NCBI GenBank assembly: GCA_037903355.1
Contig: JBAJFE010000012.1
Location: 186,001 to 250,000, forward strand
Direction: 5' to 3'
Length of the DNA: 64,000 nt
Source: Trichuris trichiura
Lineage: Eukaryota; Nematoda; Enoplea; Trichinellida; Trichuridae
The position numbers were made by a program, and so were the translations under genes. This document shows, in pieces, positions 1-12,900 of this stretch (its first letter is position 1; every line of letters starts with the position of its first letter). The notes below the pieces were generated by a model, which was not told where the DNA came from, did no database searches, and worked only from the letters and a program-made list of their open reading frames with translations.

Positions 1-164
1 TGCTCATCACTTTAATTTTTTAAATAATTTCTTTATTGTCGTCAAAATTAATCTTTTCTCTAAATTTTGAAAACGTGGTTTCTTGGTACGGGACAATATG
101 TTTTCATGATGAAGAAATTCATTACGGATGTGTCCCGTTTGTTTTCCATATATAAAGAGGCTCC

Positions 165-197
165 GGAGCTTTCGGGTCATTCGAGGCCCATCATCAG
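165..197 (-). ncRNA. Hammerhead-type ribozyme motif in PLE copy 1 pLTR
   Basis: Reading the minus strand, CTGATGA (191-197) is followed by one extra base, a stem II of GGGCC/GACCC closing a six-base loop (one mismatch), then GAAA (170-173) and a GCTCCGGAGC hairpin that could be stem III. PLE pLTRs are known to carry hammerhead ribozymes. The second pLTR (3216-3250) keeps only the 3' half, so the element is cut inside stem II. Confidence 0.6.
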
Positions 198-431
198 CGG
201 TCTTAAGTGTAAATATGAATTGTGCCAGCGAGTGCCATCTATCGATTCTGAGGATTTTAAAGCGGGTATTTCAAAGCCTTCTGTTTGTAGGTTTTTGTAT
301 TTGAGTCTGTCAGCGTACTTCTTTTTTTCTTCTTTTTTTTCTCTTTCTTTCTGTGTTCCATTTATATTGCAGTTTTGTACATTTCTGTTTGTTCTAATTA
401 TTTGTTTTTTTTCTTTCCCGGCTATTGTATT

Positions 432-677
432 TCATCTGGTGAGTGTGCAACAATTATACCGCGTCACAATATTTGTCCAAATCCCACTTATGTCCACTCC
501 TTGATCGAAGTTGTATGTCGTATTGTGTCTGATATATAGTGCTTCTTTAATTCTTCTTAACCGTAAATTGTTTTCGTAACATAAAACTTTTGGTTGGAGT
601 GGTTGAGTGCATTGCGTCGCATGATCCACTACAGCAGAGGCTTGTTTGGCTTTTTCCATTGTAATTTTTGGGTCCAC
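432..677 (-). pseudogene. PLE copy 1, C-terminal endonuclease tail
   Basis: These 81 codons match the C-terminal tail of the other PLE after its GIY-YIG core, with shared GRPI-DP-TMEKA and ALCYE-NL-LR-KEALYI blocks. They are separated from the reverse transcriptase frame by the TGA and by a one-base shift in a run of eight A's. The core itself can be read between about 740 and 840 on the minus strand as the YIGETGNTLEHRF block. Confidence 0.8.
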
Positions 678-819
678 GATTGGTCTGCCTCGCTGTCTGG
701 TTAGACTGGTGCCATTGTTAAGTATGACTTTCGCGTTATTGTAACTTGTGAGTTTTTTTTATGTGTTCGTTAAATCTATGCTCTAGGGTGTTTCCAGTTT
801 CACCAATATAAATCCCTGA

Positions 820-2439
820 TCAAGAACATTCAACTGCGTATATTAATCCTGTCTTTTTGTTTGCGGGGATTTTAGTTTTGTCTGTGCGAAGAATTGCCCT
901 GAGGTTGGGCGAACTTTTGAAAAAGACTCTGAAGCCTAATCTTTTTCCTAATTGGACAATCTTTTCGCCTAAACCTGCCACATAAGGAATAACCAGACAA
1001 GTGTCGTGCGGAGTGTTTTGCTTTGGAGACTCGCGTGTGCGAAGCTTGTGGTTGAACACTTGGTTGATAAAGGATTTAGGATAACCGTTTTTGTAGATTT
1101 TTCTAATGTAGTTAATTTCTGGTTGGAGATATTCGGGAGTGCATAAATTGAATGCTCTGTCTATCATTCCGGAGAGGATACCACGCATTACTGATCGTGG
1201 GTGATGTGATGAAAAATTGAGGTACTGATCTGTGTGCGTGGGTTTTCTATACACTCGGGTTTTAAGGCCTTCGCTTGAGCGAATAATTAAGGCGTCTACA
1301 AAGGGTAAGGTTTTGTTATCTTCTTTTTCCATTGTGAAGACTATTTGGTTCAGGCGGACGTTGTTGAGGAATTGTAAAAATTGTTCTTCTTTTCCAGCTT
1401 TTATAATGACAAAGATGTCGTCTACGTATCTTTTAAAAAGGCGTGGAGCTATGTGTCTGTCTATAGTTCTGAACATTTGTCTTTCAAAGTTTTCCATAAA
1501 AATTTCTGCTAATACTGGGAATAGGGGGCTTCCCATAGGTATTCCGTTAGATTGTTTATAAAACTTGTTATCAAAAGTGAAGTAATTGCCTTCTTGCATG
1601 CAAAACGAAACCAGTTTGACAATGTGAAAGGGATTTAATTTAGTTCTGCTGGGTAGATTTGTGTCCGTGTGGAGGAGATTGTGTAATGTCTCTAGGGTGT
1701 CTGATATTGGGATGCTGGGAAATAAGTCTTTTACATCATAGCTGACTAAAATCTCGTCGGGTTCCAAACAATAGTTTCTTATTTCGTTGACGAGCGTTTT
1801 GCTGTTTTTGACAAAGGATGGTTCTTTGCCTGTTAGAGATTTGATGATCTTACTTAAGTATCTACTGAATTCAGTGGTGATGCTGTTAATTGTGGAGACT
1901 ATCGGTCTCAGCGGGATATCTGATTTGTGTACTTTTGGGAGACCATAGAGCTCGGGGGGTCTGAAGTTCGATGCAAACTTAAGATATGTTGTCATTTTGG
2001 TGATAGCAGGTTCTTTGGTTTCTGTGGCATATTTAAAGAGAAGAGATCGGAGATTTTTTTGGGAAACTTCTGTAGGGTCGGTTGGTAGGGACGTATAATT
2101 GCTAGTTTTCAAGATAGCTGTCATCTTTTCGATGTAGGTGCTTCTGTCAAGTAAGACGATTCTATTCCCTTTGTGTGCTTTGGTTATGATTCTGTTGGGT
2201 TTCTTCCTAAGTTTATATAAGCTGTTTATCTCATGTCGGCTTAGGCTCGAAGTGGCAGTGAAGTGGTGGCCTAGTATCAATGTAGGTAAATTACTCTTGA
2301 TCTGTGTGGCGTTTTGTGTGTCCGACGAAGATAGGCTGTCTTCAACTGAGGCAATCATGTCGAGAAGTGGTGGTTGTTTTGGTGTTGAGACGAAGTTCAG
2401 TCCTTTTTCTAATACAGTAGAACCTCTGAAGTTGACCAC
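820..2439 (-). pseudogene. PLE copy 1 reverse transcriptase (interrupted)
   Basis: The 539-codon ORF carries the PLE reverse transcriptase: the AHKGNR version of the DKG-type motif, the LYGLPKVHK and LRPIVSTINS blocks, motif A (SYDVKDLFPSIP), motif B (SNGIPMGSPL) and the catalytic YVDD. The first six residues belong to the MITE inserted upstream. Removing that MITE with one TA joins ...ENEKHV to LEKGLNF in frame. The ORF stops at the start of the GIY-YIG domain, where TGA replaces a Cys codon kept in the other copy. The DNA synthesis chemistry of the family is known; this copy cannot make the full enzyme. Confidence 0.9.
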
Positions 2440-2600
2440 CTCTCTATGTCGACCACCTCCCTAAGTTGACCGAATTTTGACCACTTGGTTGGTCCGCACG
2501 TTAATAATGTAACGTACCCACAGCCTCTTATGTTGACCACCTCCTATGTTGACCAGCTTTTCCTGGTCCCTTGGGTGGTCAACTTATGGTGGTTTTACTG
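2415..2600. mobile_element. MITE copy 1, pogo/Tc1-like, 186 bp, inserted in the PLE
   Basis: The element starts CAGTAGAACCTC and ends with an imperfect inverted copy finishing ...TTTTACTG, flanked by TA on both sides (2413-2414, 2601-2602). The inside is packed with variants of AAGTTGACCACC in both orientations. It has no coding capacity. Excision with one TA restores the PLE frame exactly, which fixes its ends. Confidence 0.9.
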
Positions 2601-2741
2601 TACATGCTTCTCATTTTCACTTAGAGGGAAAGAGCTGAGATTTATTATCGCTGAATTTAGCTCTGACTTAGGAGTTCTTTGTGGAATATTTCTGTAAGGG
2701 TTTGAAGATGTCGGAGTATTGTCTCGAATGCTATCAAATTT

Positions 2742-3251
2742 CTATTTTAGTACCTGTTTTTGTGATGAGCAAACTGTTCGTGTGGCAAGGTCCACATGTT
2801 TCATCAGGTTCTCGTAAAGTGTTCTGTGTAGTCTGCTTCTGAGGAACGGTGATGTGCTACTATAATCTTTTCGCAGTCTCGATAGTGTGTATCTGTGTCT
2901 CCGTATAACGTTTCGTAGTAGAGACATTCCAGCCGAAAATAGGATCCTTTTTGATTGACTATCCATGTACTGTCCCCATCTTAACCGAAAGCATTTTGGT
3001 AGGATTTCTTGATTTCTGCATTTCAGTAGGAAAGTTAGTCGACCTTGTGTAAGACCCGCTTTAATACGTATATGTTCCAAATGTCTTGCAGCTGACAAAA
3101 AGGGTGTTCCGTATACACCCTGTATGGTTTTGAAAACGTGGTTTCTTGGTACGGGACAATATGTTTTCATGATGAAGAAATTTCTTACGGATGTGTCCCG
3201 TTTGTTTTCTATATAAAGAGGCTCCGGAGCTTTCGGGTCATTTCGGGTCAT
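2742..3251 (-). pseudogene. PLE copy 1, N-terminal ORF segment
   Basis: This 169-codon segment is the PLE region upstream of the reverse transcriptase. Its C-terminal two thirds match the corresponding region of the second PLE (59050-59421): both have a GTP-hLSAARHLEH stretch followed by R-h-KAGLTQG and a basic segment rich in Arg and Lys. The first 50 residues or so are encoded by the pLTR. It ends at TAG where the other copy has an Arg codon (K-R-K there, K-stop-K here), so the stop is a secondary mutation. Confidence 0.8.
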
Positions 3252-3647
3252 TTCTCTAAATTTGAAAATATTGTGCGGTTTAAGTTTAGAAAAAGAGCTT
3301 CGAGCTTGTCATTCACCGTCTCTGAAGCATTCGAATAATGATTCTCGGATAAATTTGAAAGCTGTGCTTTGCGTTGAGAAAACTTCAATATTAAGTTTTA
3401 AAAAAATTATTGGCCAACATAAGCTCAATAGGAAACGTGAAAATGCAACGGACTATCCGTAATCATGGAGAGTTGCTAAATTTTAAATCACAAGATTCCT
3501 CTTGCCGCCTTCTGTACGATGCGATTGCTATTCAATGCTTTGACAAAGGCAGTTTAGCATTGGCCGTAAAAGTGGTGCGTAATACTAATACTTTCAGCGA
3601 TAATTTTCAGTCTGTTTACCGGCTACTTGATTATTGCATTGCTCTAG

Positions 3648-5178
<1,531 letters not shown>

Positions 5179-5995
5179 TCGGTACTTGCTTAGCTTTGCT
5201 CTTGCTCATACGTTACGTAGGACTAATAGGTCGAATCCCGAAAGCGAACAAGTACCAAATTCCTCCATGTATTAATGGTTTTCCGATTACTCAAAATTGA
5301 CCCAAGTTCCTTCCCCTTTTAGAACCACTGTTTTAGGAAAGCAAACTTTATTCACTGTCCTTAGCCAGCGAGTAATTTGCATTTTTAATGTAAATCTAGT
5401 GATTTAGTTCGTTTTTCTTTTGTCTGTAGTAAATGTTAGCGACTTGGTTTTTTTCTCTAACTGTCCAACTTGCTTTAAGGAATAGAAGTCTGTCGACACT
5501 CCTTGTTTGCCAAATTCGTGTGTGTAGTTAAGCGGAAGAAGGCGAGTGGTGAGTTGAAAAAGTCGACACGCAACCAACTGCTTTTCCATTGATTTCACGA
5601 TGACTGTGCGTACCTGTGCGCCGTTGTGGTTTTTCAATTGTGAATGAAATGTCTAAGTGGGTAAGCTGTCAATTGCTGTGCGCGTGCAATTGCAGTAAAT
5701 TGACGTTAACCGCTGCCGGAAGATGTTGTGAGCATAAAGTGCGCTGCAGTAAAAAATTCGCTGCAACTTCCGATAAGAAAACACATGTTCCCGTTACTAC
5801 TGCGCTGCCTGCATTCATGTGCTACTACTATTATTGTTATTATTATTATTGCTGTGAATAGTTGATAATTTGTAACAATCTAAAATTTTGTTTTCCGTAA
5901 TGACTGGTGGCTGATAAAATTAAAAGTTTTATTACCCGCAGCTTTTGTAACTGTTCACACCCCTTCTTCAGTTGAGAACTGTAGAATGCACAGCA
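5179..5995. other. Non-coding, coronin downstream region
   Basis: The coronin 3' UTR and spacer. I see no canonical AATAAA near the stop. A short TAT/TTA-rich repeat lies at 5824-5855. A pyrimidine-rich CCCTTCTTCAG at 5961-5971 could be a trans- or cis-splice acceptor for the small gene that follows. Confidence 0.5.
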
Positions 5996-7195
5996 ATGGC
6001 ATCAAGGAAGGCTGCAAAAGAATCACAGTTAAGTGTAAGTTGAAGTTTCGTATAGCTTTTAAACTTAGGTGCACGTAATGAAAAAGTCACGTCATGTTGT
6101 TTCGTTTATTTAACTGATTATTTATGTTTCACGATTAATTGCTCTATTATGCCTTATGGTAGAAACCTGTTTAATTTTTCTTAAAGCTAAATCCTGCTGT
6201 TAGCACAGCATTCGTGATTTTGGTCTGCCTGTACACAGCAATGCATTCTGTATAATCCCAGATGCCATGGTCACGGTTCGGATAAGCAATCGTGGCTTGC
6301 TTAGTTGCTTCTTGACTCGGTAGGGTACGATATTTCCCATTTCTTCTACTTAAGCTGTAGAGCAGTCACATTTAACCTTTTAAACCGTTTCAAGTTTCTC
6401 GTAAGTTGGTACCTTATTATTCGTAATCAAATATCTTACACTAAGTGAATTTCTGAAAAACCTTAAAGTGTTGCGTTCTGCCAAATATTTTGCCCATGAA
6501 ATTTCATGATAAACTAGACTTAACAATAAACTTGTTACGGCAGAGTTTGAGTCATGATTGCGATTCCGGAGCATCTCGCAGCTTTCTAGCTTCCTCAGCA
6601 AAGCTGTGAGATGGGCTCGTCCTGCTGGGGGATGCGGTATTGTTGAGACAGGAAACTGGTATTAATAGATATCTGTTGGGATTTGAGAGCGAGTAGGACA
6701 GCTCTTACTTGTAAGAACAAGCAACACTATAGCAAAACACACTACAATGACCGTCTAACTAAAAGCAGGTTAGGTACTGTATGAGGATGAGTAGGTGTCC
6801 TCGGAATGCCCCAGCAATATCATTCAGCAAAAAGTCTTAACGGTTTTGGAAAAATTGAGAAAGCCGTGGGCCCTATGGCTTCTTTGTGATGAACACTAGC
6901 ATGGGAGGTCCTGAAGTGTACCATAAAGCGCGGTTAGAGAAAACAAAGTTTCACTGTTCTATGAAGTTCAAAAAAATTCCTAAAAGAAATGTTTGCCATT
7001 TCTTTAAACTCAAACTATTCACTTTAAACTACTATCTTTAAACTATTTTGCTCAGCCTATGCTTTCTTGTCATTCTGTCATTAGGATAAGCGGCGCAGGT
7101 GGAAGCAGGTTGTGAAAAAGTGCGCTCTCGTAAACGGAAGGAAAATAATGAGCGCCGGTTCAAACGATATTGTTCTTGATCCATTATTCAGATGA
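5996..7195 (+). CDS. Putative two-exon gene for a 49-residue basic protein
   Basis: Exon 1 (5996-6034) encodes MASRKAAKESQLS and ends at a strong GTAAGT donor. Exon 2 (7085-7195) follows TCATTAG and encodes a basic stretch beginning DKRRRWKQVVKK, ending DIVLDPLFR and a stop. Both junctions are phase 0, so the frame is continuous across a 1,050-bp intron. The product would be small and strongly basic (R/K-rich in its first 33 residues), without a signal peptide or membrane segment. I do not recognise the family. Extra exons may exist in the intron. The call rests on splice signals and open frame only. Confidence 0.38.
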
Positions 7196-8021
7196 AATGA
7201 AAGTGCAGAGAACAATGCAGTTGGTATAGTTTGCTATCAGCCATTTGGAAATGACGACGACGAATGACGTTGACTCCCATCGATGCGTGCAACAAAGATA
7301 TTAACAGTTTGCTGGAGATAAGACGATATTGCGCTGCCTTTGGTTGAATTCATGAAGTCATCATAATAAGATATTAAGCGGAGAGAAGAACGCAGCAGCA
7401 CCAAAGCCTGATGCTCTTAAGTGAATGATATGCCGTCGAGCCTCGGGTTCTTATGGCCTGTAGGAAGATAGTTACCAAGGCGCAGGGATGATATGCCGGC
7501 TACCCACAGTTTCCTGTGACCCGCTGGAATGAAGTTACAGGTGTCATATGCCTAGCGCAAGAGCTGCAAGCGCAATGCAGTTGAAATTGGTTAGAGGAGT
7601 AGTGAGTAGCTTTTCTCATCTGGCACCGAGCATATAGTTTACAAGTTGGAAAAGAAGAATTGTACGTTATCATTCAAAAAGCAAAAAGGGCAGCACGCTG
7701 CAACATATGAACAACCTACAATCCAACGTAGCTGCGATCAAGATACAAAAAAAGAAATAGAAGTCTTCTGTGACGTTCTTGTTTTCACAAGTGGCATCGT
7801 TTCAAGAAAGAAGATTTACAGAAAACCCACCCGCACATTTTGACAAATATCTGATTCCAACCAACTTGGAAAATATGTTATTGTGCTTAAGGTGTCTAAA
7901 CGGTGCCAACTCGCATCGGCATAAACCTACTGGCTCTGTTTTTATCTGTTCGAAATAAAATTGTTTTGAACAGTTGTTCTCGCATAATTTCGACAGCGCC
8001 GCAGTATTAACAATAGTAATG

Positions 8022-8111
<90 letters not shown>

Positions 8112-9897
8112 GCTGTTGAGCGAATGCAGTACACAACTTTTTAGTAGAAAGTTTTAGCACAGAATGAGTTAACGAAGGAAAATTCATTACAGTAGGGCTT
8201 TTGCAAATGTTATGCAGGTATGAGGCACCGCATGACCTCAGTTTGCCTGTCGCTGGAGACAGGAGGAAATGGCCCCGGAAGTATCGTCCAAACGTTTCCT
8301 ATAAGCGGCCCTCCATTTTTTGATAGGGCGTTCGTCCGGTTAATTTTCAGAAGCCTAAAAACAGGAAATAAAGAAGTCATACCAAAGTTGGTCATGGAAA
8401 CTTTCGGGTCCGTTACAGAACATACCATTGTTTTAAAAAATTACGTGAAATATCTAAAAAAAATTACTGCAGTGTCCTCGTCAGTCTTCTGTCATCAGGC
8501 TCCCACTTGACGTATCTTCGTTACGTTTTGTGAATGGCAGGTGACAACGAACTGAAAGAAATCATTGAAAACGTATTCCTGCTCAAAGGTTTACGCTCAT
8601 TTGTTGCGTGACATAAAAAACAAATAGATAAAATCGTCTCAATAAGGATGGTTACTGTTCTGCAAGATTGTAAACTCCATTACGCTGCCATTATCGTTCA
8701 GTTGAATAGGACAATGCTAATAATACAAATCTAACGCCGACTTGCTGACGTGTTTTCGTTTCAACAAACAATGGCTTCTTCGACAAATTTAAAATGTGAT
8801 GCCTAATGGACCTCTTTTATTCTTTCACCATAACAACTAATGTCTGCGATGCATGAGTTAAGTACCAAAATTTGATCTGCTTATTGCTTTAATATTTAGA
8901 AATCTTCGTGTATTTGTTACTTCGTAATGCTGCATTTACATCTGTTTTCGCAAAATGTACGGACCGCCACCGTTTGGCACAGCGTTTTCAGACAGACATG
9001 CAAACGTTATCCGGTCTCTACTGCCTGTCTCCTCAATACTATGTAGACTGATTGCGACATGAGATGGCGTCTTAAGTTGAAAATTTTAAACAGAAATGGG
9101 ACTGCCTCCTAGACGCCCTAACGTCCTACTGTAAGTTTGCCAGCCACCTTGTCCTGCCCTTACCTATGCCTAAGCTTAAACATATGGCTTAAGTCTTGGC
9201 TTAAATTTAGTAAGGCCAAGAAAGGGTAGTTGATATGCTTTCCATTAAAGGCACTACAAGTTAAGGGCATGCTTGCCAAAGTGAACCTGCGTTTCTCAGA
9301 CGGTGAGGAACCTAAGAGACAAGATCCCAAAACTGTAACCGTTCGCGAAAACATAAAAGGCAACCCATGGAATTCAGAAAGGAGAAAATTAATGAAAATG
9401 AACTTGAAAGGGAGAACGTTAAGACCATTTTGATTTCTACTTTACGTTGTGTACAATTGAGATCTAATACCGCTTAAGTAGCATTATAGCATTCTTTGCT
9501 GGTAACCGGTATAACTAAAAAAGGAATTTGATATCCACTGCCAACGCACATTCAGGATAGGCTACTCAGAGCATAGTTCTTTTTTGCATTAATTTCGGCG
9601 GTTGTGATTCAAAAGGTTAAATATACTAAGGCCTGAGCAGACTCAAGAATTAATGTGCACCGGTTTCAAGGAAAATTATTTTATCAAGAACGTTTGTTCC
9701 GAAATGAGCGCGCATTCAACCTGTTGACACGATGGGCTGGTTATTTAGCTGTTTCAACAATCTGCCTCACGCTTTCAATGGGGCAGCAATCGTTTACTTA
9801 AATCTGTAACGTTGTTTTCAATCATTGAACCATTGAAGGTAGTCAAGCAACAAGAAAAACATTAGCGACGAATCAACTCGACACATCAGTGAAATCC
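7196..9897. other. Intergenic, no gene recognised
   Basis: Unique-looking AT-rich sequence with one long (AAT)n tract. Short ORFs at 8220-8510 and 9230-9433 have no recognisable domain and no convincing splice context. Confidence 0.5.
8022..8111. repeat. (AAT)n microsatellite
   Basis: About 90 bases of near-perfect AAT/TAA units. It produces artificial poly-Ile and poly-Leu reading frames on the minus strand. Confidence 0.98.
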
Positions 9898-9904
9898 TAT
9901 AAAA
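9871..9904 (+). promoter_or_regulatory. Gene A promoter: AATCAACTCGAC box and TATA
   Basis: TATAAAA at 9898-9904 lies 37 bases before the gene A start codon. Upstream, AATCAACTCGACACATCA (9871-9888) is nearly identical to a box at the same relative place in gene E (36248-36265), and part of it survives in relic C (near 22620). Confidence 0.6.
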
Positions 9905-9940
9905 GTAAGCGTTTGTAGAAAATTTGTAATCGCAACTGAA

Positions 9941-12900
9941 ATGCTCACTGGTTTCCTTCTTATCGTTACCGCTCTGCTCTCTAACGCCGTACGTGATATT
10001 TGCGTCAGTTGTTTCTCTAAAGCTTTTGCCTCAATATTTTCAATATTAATGTTAGCTGAATGGAAGGGTTAGTGGTATTAATAATTTCTGGTCTTCTCGG
10101 TTATACGCCCCACGGCCTGAGAAGTGCAGGTTCCTATCTGTTAGGCGTGCAATCATCCTGTTCTGTTCTTGCTAGTGAGCATGCCAACTATTCTGTTTCG
10201 TTCTTACCTAAGCCTAAATCAAAATATTATCCCTGTGTTTGGGTTGAAGCTTGGGGAAGAGTGGAACAAGATGGATAGCAAAATTACGGTAGGAATAGGA
10301 GCTCAGCTGACAAGACTCATAATTTCATTTATAAAAGCTTGTATGCCACTGTATTAAACCGCATGATTTTTTGTTGCTGCTTCCGAAGCAATCCTCTGAC
10401 TCGCAAACGCAACTCTGGTTGGCGGTTGATATTATCGATCATTCAGAATATTTTAAGCGTGATTCTTACTGATCAGCTCCAACAGAAAATGGAGCTGCCT
10501 TGAAAACAATGATGCTCTTTTGACTTTCAACAAAAAGCTTCACTTTCAGAGGTCTGTGAATCCGCTACCGAGTATTAAGATTTTTATGCTCGTACGATTA
10601 AAGAAATGTTTTATTCTTTTAAACAATTAAACTTTACTTTCAGGAGGCCAATGGGGACAAGGTTGTTCTATCGGACTCGGTAAGTTTTTGCCTTTCGCTT
10701 CTCGCCAACTTCCTCATTGCAAATATACTGTATGTGAGAAGAGTACTAATCTTATACTCAACTAAATTTCAGTGAAATCTCGTTATCTGACATAAACCTG
10801 TTAAGGATAACAGAAAATTCGAGTAATAGAAGACCAATTGATTTGCAGGTATTCTTCCTATTGTCCCGTATGTATTCGGAGTACTTGAACATTGAGAACT
10901 TTGTAATGGAACTGTACGTTTTTATTATCACAATTTTCCTTAATAAAAAAACAGTGGGTGGTTTTAAAAACTCGGTCGAACAAGCACAGGAAGTGACTGA
11001 TGAACTTTTGTAGACCTGACTTGAAAAAAATAGAAAACATTGACCAAGCATGCAATTGCAACCCAAGAACAAGGTCCCAACGATCTAACGCTTGTACAAG
11101 CATTTAAGTTGGCTTACCTACCTATATGCCAATTTATTCTGCGCTGTTGGAATAATTTGTTTAGTTGGTACTTTTTAGGAATAGAAAAAGATTAGTAACT
11201 CGAGCTAAGGGCGGATGAAAAGAAAATAGTTCCATTCACAGAGCGATGGCGCTAAACATTGATTGTCATTCTCTCATAAAGTCATTCTATTGTTCTCCTC
11301 GCAGAAAATTGAATAATGAGATTTCACTGTAATTCCACTAACAGTAAACAGCATTCCTGTGGTTGCCTTAAAAATCGTGGAATTTCAATAATTTTCTTTG
11401 CTGCTCAGTATCTTGACAGAATTCTCTTAACTTCACCAACTGATTTGTATTTCGACGGTACCACCGTAAAATAGATAAATGTATCGCACATTAATTAGCC
11501 TGCTGGAAAGTTTTTTATACCCTGACGTAGCGTGAAATGCTTGAGTAATACACAACGCCTAAACAAAGTTTCCAAGTGCTAATCAATAAAAGCTAAATTG
11601 GCACTCAACAGTTTTGCGTTTTATAGTCAGCGAGCGTCGGATATATTCAACCACATCATGTACAGGTAAGCAAGCATCAGATGCATTTCACTTTCTCTTG
11701 CTAAGATTAATCTGACCTCGAAGTTTAAAGCTGGCTGTTCGCTTTCCTTACAAGTACCCTTGTCAACAGTAGGAAAGTGTATCTGAAAAGTTAATTGGTG
11801 CGCATGCATAGTTTTTAAAATACACATGCAAGCTATTAAAAATACGAACGTTTGAACAGTGGGGTTTTCTGAACTTTCTCCTTTTGAGCAGATTATTTGA
11901 AAATGCTAACAATTACCTTGCGTTGCTCTGCTGTAGGCAAAAGATGGATGATTGCATATACGTTCATCTATGTAATAAATTTAAAGAATGGTGAGATTTA
12001 TTTGTTCAACAGAATAAGATCTTTCAGCACTACTTAGGTGCCTTAGGTGCCTACCCAAACCGTTCTCTAACTCTCTTCATTGGTAAAAAATATAATTTTG
12101 GAAAAAAGGTTAGACCCGTGCTGTCACCTCTAGCGGAAAGGTTATGTCTTTTAAATCGTTATTCTTCCATTATCATCTTGGCAAGAGTTACTTGTAACTT
12201 CGACAACTGTAAACAGTTTCACATTAATAAGTCATACGCACAAGGCTTGTTACAAACGTTTAAAAGCCATGTTTATATCTATTTTTGTGTGGTTAGCTGT
12301 TTTGCATTTTCTAGGGGGAGTACACTGAATCTCCGCTGTTATTCAGGAAGCCAGGCGTAAGTGTTGCTCCCATTTCAGGCATTTGTGTATTAGTACTATT
12401 ATGAGTTCGGCATATCAAACTGCTCACTTATCTTGTAAGCCTCCCTGTTGAGCGTAAGAAAGAAAACTGAAGGCAGACAATTTTGTCCTGCCATATCACG
12501 AAGACGTTGAACTTGCAAACTGGTATATATTTAAAAGCATTGAGATACAAGAGTGTATCACTACTGGTGTAACCACTAATGCATGGGAATTGAAACTGAT
12601 TCATCATTTGCCTTTTATCGTTGTGATATGTCTATCAATTCTAAAACAAAGTCTTTCATGGCTGTAAGGTCTTCTACGGCTTTTCCCGTTTTAGCCGTAG
12701 AAGACCTTACAACCATGAAAATACAGCCCGTTACAAAACACCCCGTTTTCAAGAACAAAGTCTTTTTTCAAAATGCACTACAAAACTCGAATGGAGCTAT
12801 ACATGTATTAACTATGTAAGTTAGAGTTACTCAATGAGCAAACAACTCAGGACAAAATAAAGTGACTACCTGAATCCCGAAAGGCAGTCCTCAACTGCCA

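Larger units (their letters stand above)
68..3250 (-). mobile_element. Penelope-like retroelement, copy 1 (degenerate, full span)
   Basis: This element reads on the minus strand. Near-identical direct repeats (68-180 and about 3127-3242) are its pLTRs, and a 13-bp direct repeat (55-67 and 3251-3263) flanks it as a target-site duplication. Inside are an N-terminal ORF, a reverse transcriptase with YVDD, and a C-terminal GIY-YIG endonuclease region, in the order usual for PLEs. It is dead. There is an in-frame TAG after the N-terminal part (near 2739), a MITE inserted in the reading frame at 2415-2600, a TGA replacing a Cys codon in the GIY-YIG domain (near 818), and a frameshift in a run of A's just downstream (near 755). 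It lies just upstream of the first coronin exon seen here, probably in intron or flanking DNA. Confidence 0.9.

Noticed and set aside
5220..5250. GGTCGAATCC resembling a tRNA B box
   Set aside because: No T-arm pairing and no matching A box or anticodon arm upstream.
7802..8187. Minus-strand ORFs of 81-110 codons with poly-Ile and poly-Leu
   Set aside because: They only read through the (AAT)n microsatellite.
8220..8510. 96-codon plus-strand ORF with an antisense companion
   Set aside because: No recognisable domain, no splice partner, and an overlapping antisense frame of similar quality.
9230..9433. 67-codon basic ORF ending GRTLRPF
   Set aside because: Could be a last exon, but I found no matching upstream exon or homolog; kept out of the annotation.
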